In this document: piece by piece, positions 8,501 to 9,204 of the stretch
Numbering within the stretch: position 1 is the stretch's first letter
How the letters are laid out: every line of letters begins with the position of its first letter
Assembly (NCBI GenBank): GCA_030433395.1
Contig: JAUILX010000032.1
Span: 1 to 9,204, forward strand
Source: Chlamydiia bacterium
Lineage (GTDB): Bacteria; Chlamydiota; Chlamydiia; Chlamydiales; JACKPQ01
Direction of reading: 5' to 3'
Length of the DNA stretch: 9,204 nucleotides
Position numbers and translations under genes: made by a program
The notes under the pieces: generated by a model
Seen by the model: the letters and a program-made list of their open reading frames with translations, nothing else
What the model was told of the DNA's origin: nothing
The model's database searches: none

Positions 8501-8686
8501 ATTTAGGATCAGATGGCTTTCTTTCAAGGCAGAAAAGCAGCGGTTGCTATCAGCGGCTTGCGTCGGGCCATCGATTATTAGCGCATTTTGTGCGAGCAAA
8601 TCGTAGGCTTTGAGGCGGGTTCCTTCAACTGTGAACTCAACGGGTTTTTGGTGGACCTTTAGCGTTAGTTTTGGCTGAATTGGCAT
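5597..8686 (-). CDS. U-box/ankyrin protein with chlamydial C-terminal module; candidate secreted E3 ubiquitin ligase
   Basis: The product has 1029 residues from ATG 8686, chosen because AGGAGAG lies 4 bases upstream; an in-frame ATG at 8713 would place that site inside the gene. Residues 1-78 are beta-rich and end in Gly77-Gly78-Lys79, possibly ubiquitin-like. A U-box spans about 84-155, with Tyr89-Ile-Cys-Pro-Ile, 'LMYDPVIAADGETYERE' and 'LTPNRALKRTI' all conserved. U-boxes recruit E2-ubiquitin, so E3 ligase activity is expected. Ankyrin repeats cover about 262-350 (best unit 291-324), with a degenerate one near 200-226; they probably bind the target. Residues 352-412 look coiled-coil, 411-432 and 771-800 are Pro-rich linkers, and 433-700 is mostly helical. 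Residues 826-1029 carry 'GDVGEEPPLP', 'ETHILVLIPATLN', 'SYWALISKD' and a terminal Gly-rich 'GFGGGGG' with 'LRKSSF', a module I recall from other Parachlamydiales proteins. There is no signal peptide; type III secretion is plausible. The coding strand is C/A-rich and higher in G+C than its neighbours. Confidence 0.88.
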   Translation of the reverse strand: MPIQPKLTLKVHQKPVEFTVEGTRLKAYDLLAQNALIIDGPTQAADSNRCFSALKESHLILNGNQLTILPKGFGGAGGKQEAIEIPDEYICPITHQLMYDPVIAADGETYEREAIERCLASNENSPLHGDILTHKILTPNRALKRTIDNFRKKIKAADEELYLPTSLVQNCQTAVIAQDLAKTKTLLQKEPRLFQHKFENNQTLLELSFQTTPDTVEAILDLYPQVQKPPLTDSLCAKISKALGHQGLQVLLTAYGSTVSFNTRLESAIAHKSIDYTKALLKLGADPSQANEAGQSPLHLAVDADNKAIISILLQNGADPKQPNTADQTPIEYATLANKPHLANHIAFQKNKLRVHPHLTPLQKQVDQLMSMQIATLQTLEKITNHLHPDTCKHVQQDINNLHQKLSTILATPATRPRPKRPQSIKSVQPATPQNIRQSDLVELLNQHFQDLDTLLRLFQDGDLKLGQNQQHTLILHYASAGLLMRIFHLLGIASNQKQLPQLFTDEHSFFERPTAYEYRGQLMHHLFKFSGCTLALINTAKALQPLSRAIQSLKNSGKATIEPEEISSLPIYKIARITEGIEDTVKDQLRATEDIDQYLSELAILNQQAQALKNKNQTLWQQAGLLHFAITTLSCALGQRLKDIAAYPAYQTLKNKLTQADPNAIQTTTLGDKTYTTTLFESDRLRFGHAYNHQNLAPGKANVEHLREKTFSLLTPDQLTQRLDLAAKLAPTRAGRQEPIPLFFQQPKSRFGFTDQQLTELSQALASISQQPRASSLALKPEAPQSPAIPEPAFGKAAWTQSQSSAASVEVKQILLREIVQPLPEQALGADAWAHLGDVGEEPPLPEDMEAILAEPCPAALGLERFGTTIGETHILVLIPATLNDKKLTLERFKTFLDSRDGPKITSWCPEDSENNHAVASYWALISKDCIQNSKNKTYVQQRQMVAQLGDRYRLPKVIEMTFGLYLQEVTHHDNLYANSWARCKEMHSYGRYPIACCGFGGGGGVGYFYDSASHDLVGVGVLRKSSF

Positions 8687-8690
8687 AAGT

Positions 8691-8697
8691 CTCTCCT
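8691..8697 (-). promoter_or_regulatory. Strong Shine-Dalgarno of the U-box gene
   Basis: On the - strand AGGAGAG precedes ATG 8686 by 4 bases (6 from AGGAG). It decides the start codon and removes nine residues from the longest open frame. Confidence 0.8.
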
Positions 8698-8702
8698 GGT
8701 TT

Positions 8703-8725
8703 ATGCAAAGCATTGTTTGACAATG
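8703..8725. repeat. Two abutting short inverted repeats upstream of the U-box gene
   Basis: ATGC-AAA-GCAT (8703-8713) and CATTGT-TTG-ACAATG (8711-8725) are both perfect and share three bases. They cover the candidate -10 and the probable start of transcription. Such placement is typical of an operator, but each arm is short enough for chance to remain possible. Confidence 0.45.
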
Positions 8726-8741
8726 TTGGTATTTTGGTCAA
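8712..8741 (-). promoter_or_regulatory. Candidate sigma70-type promoter of the U-box gene
   Basis: On the - strand TTGACC (-35, 5/6 to consensus) is followed after 18 bases by AACAAT (-10, 4/6). Transcription would start near 8705, giving a leader of about 20 bases that contains the Shine-Dalgarno. The -10 match is poor, so this is tentative. Confidence 0.35.
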
Positions 8742-8767
8742 CTCTTTTTTTGCGCGGAGCTACCTCA
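8741..8767. repeat. 27-bp flanking direct repeat, copy B
   Basis: This segment, starting ACTCTTTTTTTGCGCG, is the second copy of the sequence at 5514-5540 (23/27, no gaps). It lies 55 bases before the U-box start codon, directly upstream of the candidate -35. Similarity does not clearly extend beyond the 27 bases on either side. Confidence 0.45.
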
Positions 8768-9002
8768 AACGGTTCCGCTGCAAAAAATCATTGCCTCACC
8801 CAGAGAGACTCTGTTTCTATAAATGCTAAATTCAGGCGCCCAATCTCTTTATGTCAAATAGCTCTTGAATATACCGAATGGGCCTCAAAAATCGGTTTTG
8901 GGCAACGCGAAAGCTGTGGATCCACCTTAGCGAGGAGAGAAGCACCGTAAATTGATTCCTGCAGCCAGCCAATCTGGCAAAATAGGGCGCAATTATGGCA
9001 TG
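8768..9002. other. Stretch without a convincing gene
   Basis: A + strand frame is open from 8717 to 8950 (77 codons). After its TAA it would read on for 24 more codons, to a TGA just past 9003. The - strand also holds open segments of about 48 codons (9000 down to about 8856). None has a good ribosome site or a family I can name. Small dyads occur (CAGAG-AGA-CTCTG at 8801-8813; GCCAG-CCAAT-CTGGC about 8964-8978), but neither has the T-run of an intrinsic terminator. Decayed coding or repetitive DNA is the most likely content. Confidence 0.4.
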
Positions 9003-9204
9003 TTAATAACTGAAATGAGATGAATCCGACGCGGTAAAGACCTTTTCCACTCCCATCATCATTCTGTATTGAATTAGCTGATATAAGTCATCTGACGAAT
9101 ATTGAGCTCCTGAAATAAGTAGAGGAACTAGATTAAAAGTTAAGCGAGCAGCAGCACATCGATTCGCACAGTCTATGAGCACTTTTTCTTGAATTGGACA
9201 CATC
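9003..9204 (-). CDS. 3' end of an unrecognised gene, cut by the right edge
   Basis: The frame is open from the window edge to a TAA at 9005-9003, giving at least 66 residues. The visible ATG at 9203 is probably internal: no Shine-Dalgarno can be seen because only one base lies beyond it. The sequence is soluble-looking and mixed, with a Cys/Ala-rich start ('CANRCAAARL'), a helix with 'DLYQLIQYRMMMG', and a Ser/Phe-rich end. I do not recognise a family. It lies in the same direction as the U-box gene, with about 316 bases between its stop and that gene's start, so a shared transcript is unlikely though not excluded. The length and lack of stops make it more likely real than chance. Confidence 0.4.
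   Translation of the reverse strand, partial: MCPIQEKVLIDCANRCAAARLTFNLVPLLISGAQYSSDDLYQLIQYRMMMGVEKVFTASDSSHFSY

Noticed and set aside
8964..8978. GCCAG-CCAAT-CTGGC dyad as a terminator for the right-edge gene
   Set aside because: Five-pair stem with no following T-run on either strand.
1..9204. CRISPR array, tRNA or rRNA genes
   Set aside because: No regularly spaced repeats, cloverleaf or conserved rRNA segments were seen on either strand.

Overview
The window looks like accessory-rich chromosome from an environmental, amoeba-associated chlamydia (Parachlamydiales, e.g. a Waddlia-, Simkania- or Parachlamydia-like organism). The evidence is a eukaryote-type U-box joined to ankyrin repeats, plus a C-terminal module that I recall (memory only, not searched) from many large hypothetical proteins of these bacteria. 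By eye, G+C is about 40% in the left genes and nearer 50% in the U-box gene. The taxonomic call is inference; there is no rRNA or other marker gene here.

Left part, + strand (2-5240): three tightly packed genes. A TPR-like helical-repeat protein is cut by the left edge. Two bases after its stop, a 1088-residue secreted protein starts at TTG; it has a signal peptide and a von Willebrand A-like domain near its C-terminus with an incomplete MIDAS metal site. It overlaps by 13 bases the start of rsmD, a 16S rRNA guanine-N2 methyltransferase. The spacing suggests one transcript with translational coupling. The TPR and vWA proteins probably work together in the envelope, while rsmD looks like a housekeeping passenger.

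Junction (5229-5596): a decayed IS200/IS605-family tnpA lies on the - strand. It has lost its N-terminal strand and the catalytic-tyrosine segment but keeps the HUH motif, and it overlaps the last codons of rsmD. A 27-bp sequence next to it recurs imperfectly (23/27) on the far side of the U-box gene.

Right part, - strand (5597-8686): one gene encodes a 1029-residue protein. In order it has a possible ubiquitin-like N-terminus ending in Gly-Gly-Lys, a well-conserved U-box, ankyrin repeats, a long helical middle, a Pro/Ala-rich linker and the chlamydial C-terminal module. It is best read as a candidate secreted E3 ubiquitin ligase effector acting on host proteins. Its start has a strong Shine-Dalgarno and a candidate promoter overlapped by two abutting inverted repeats.

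Right edge (8742-9204): about 260 bases without a convincing gene, then the 3' end of an unrecognised - strand gene that continues out of the window.
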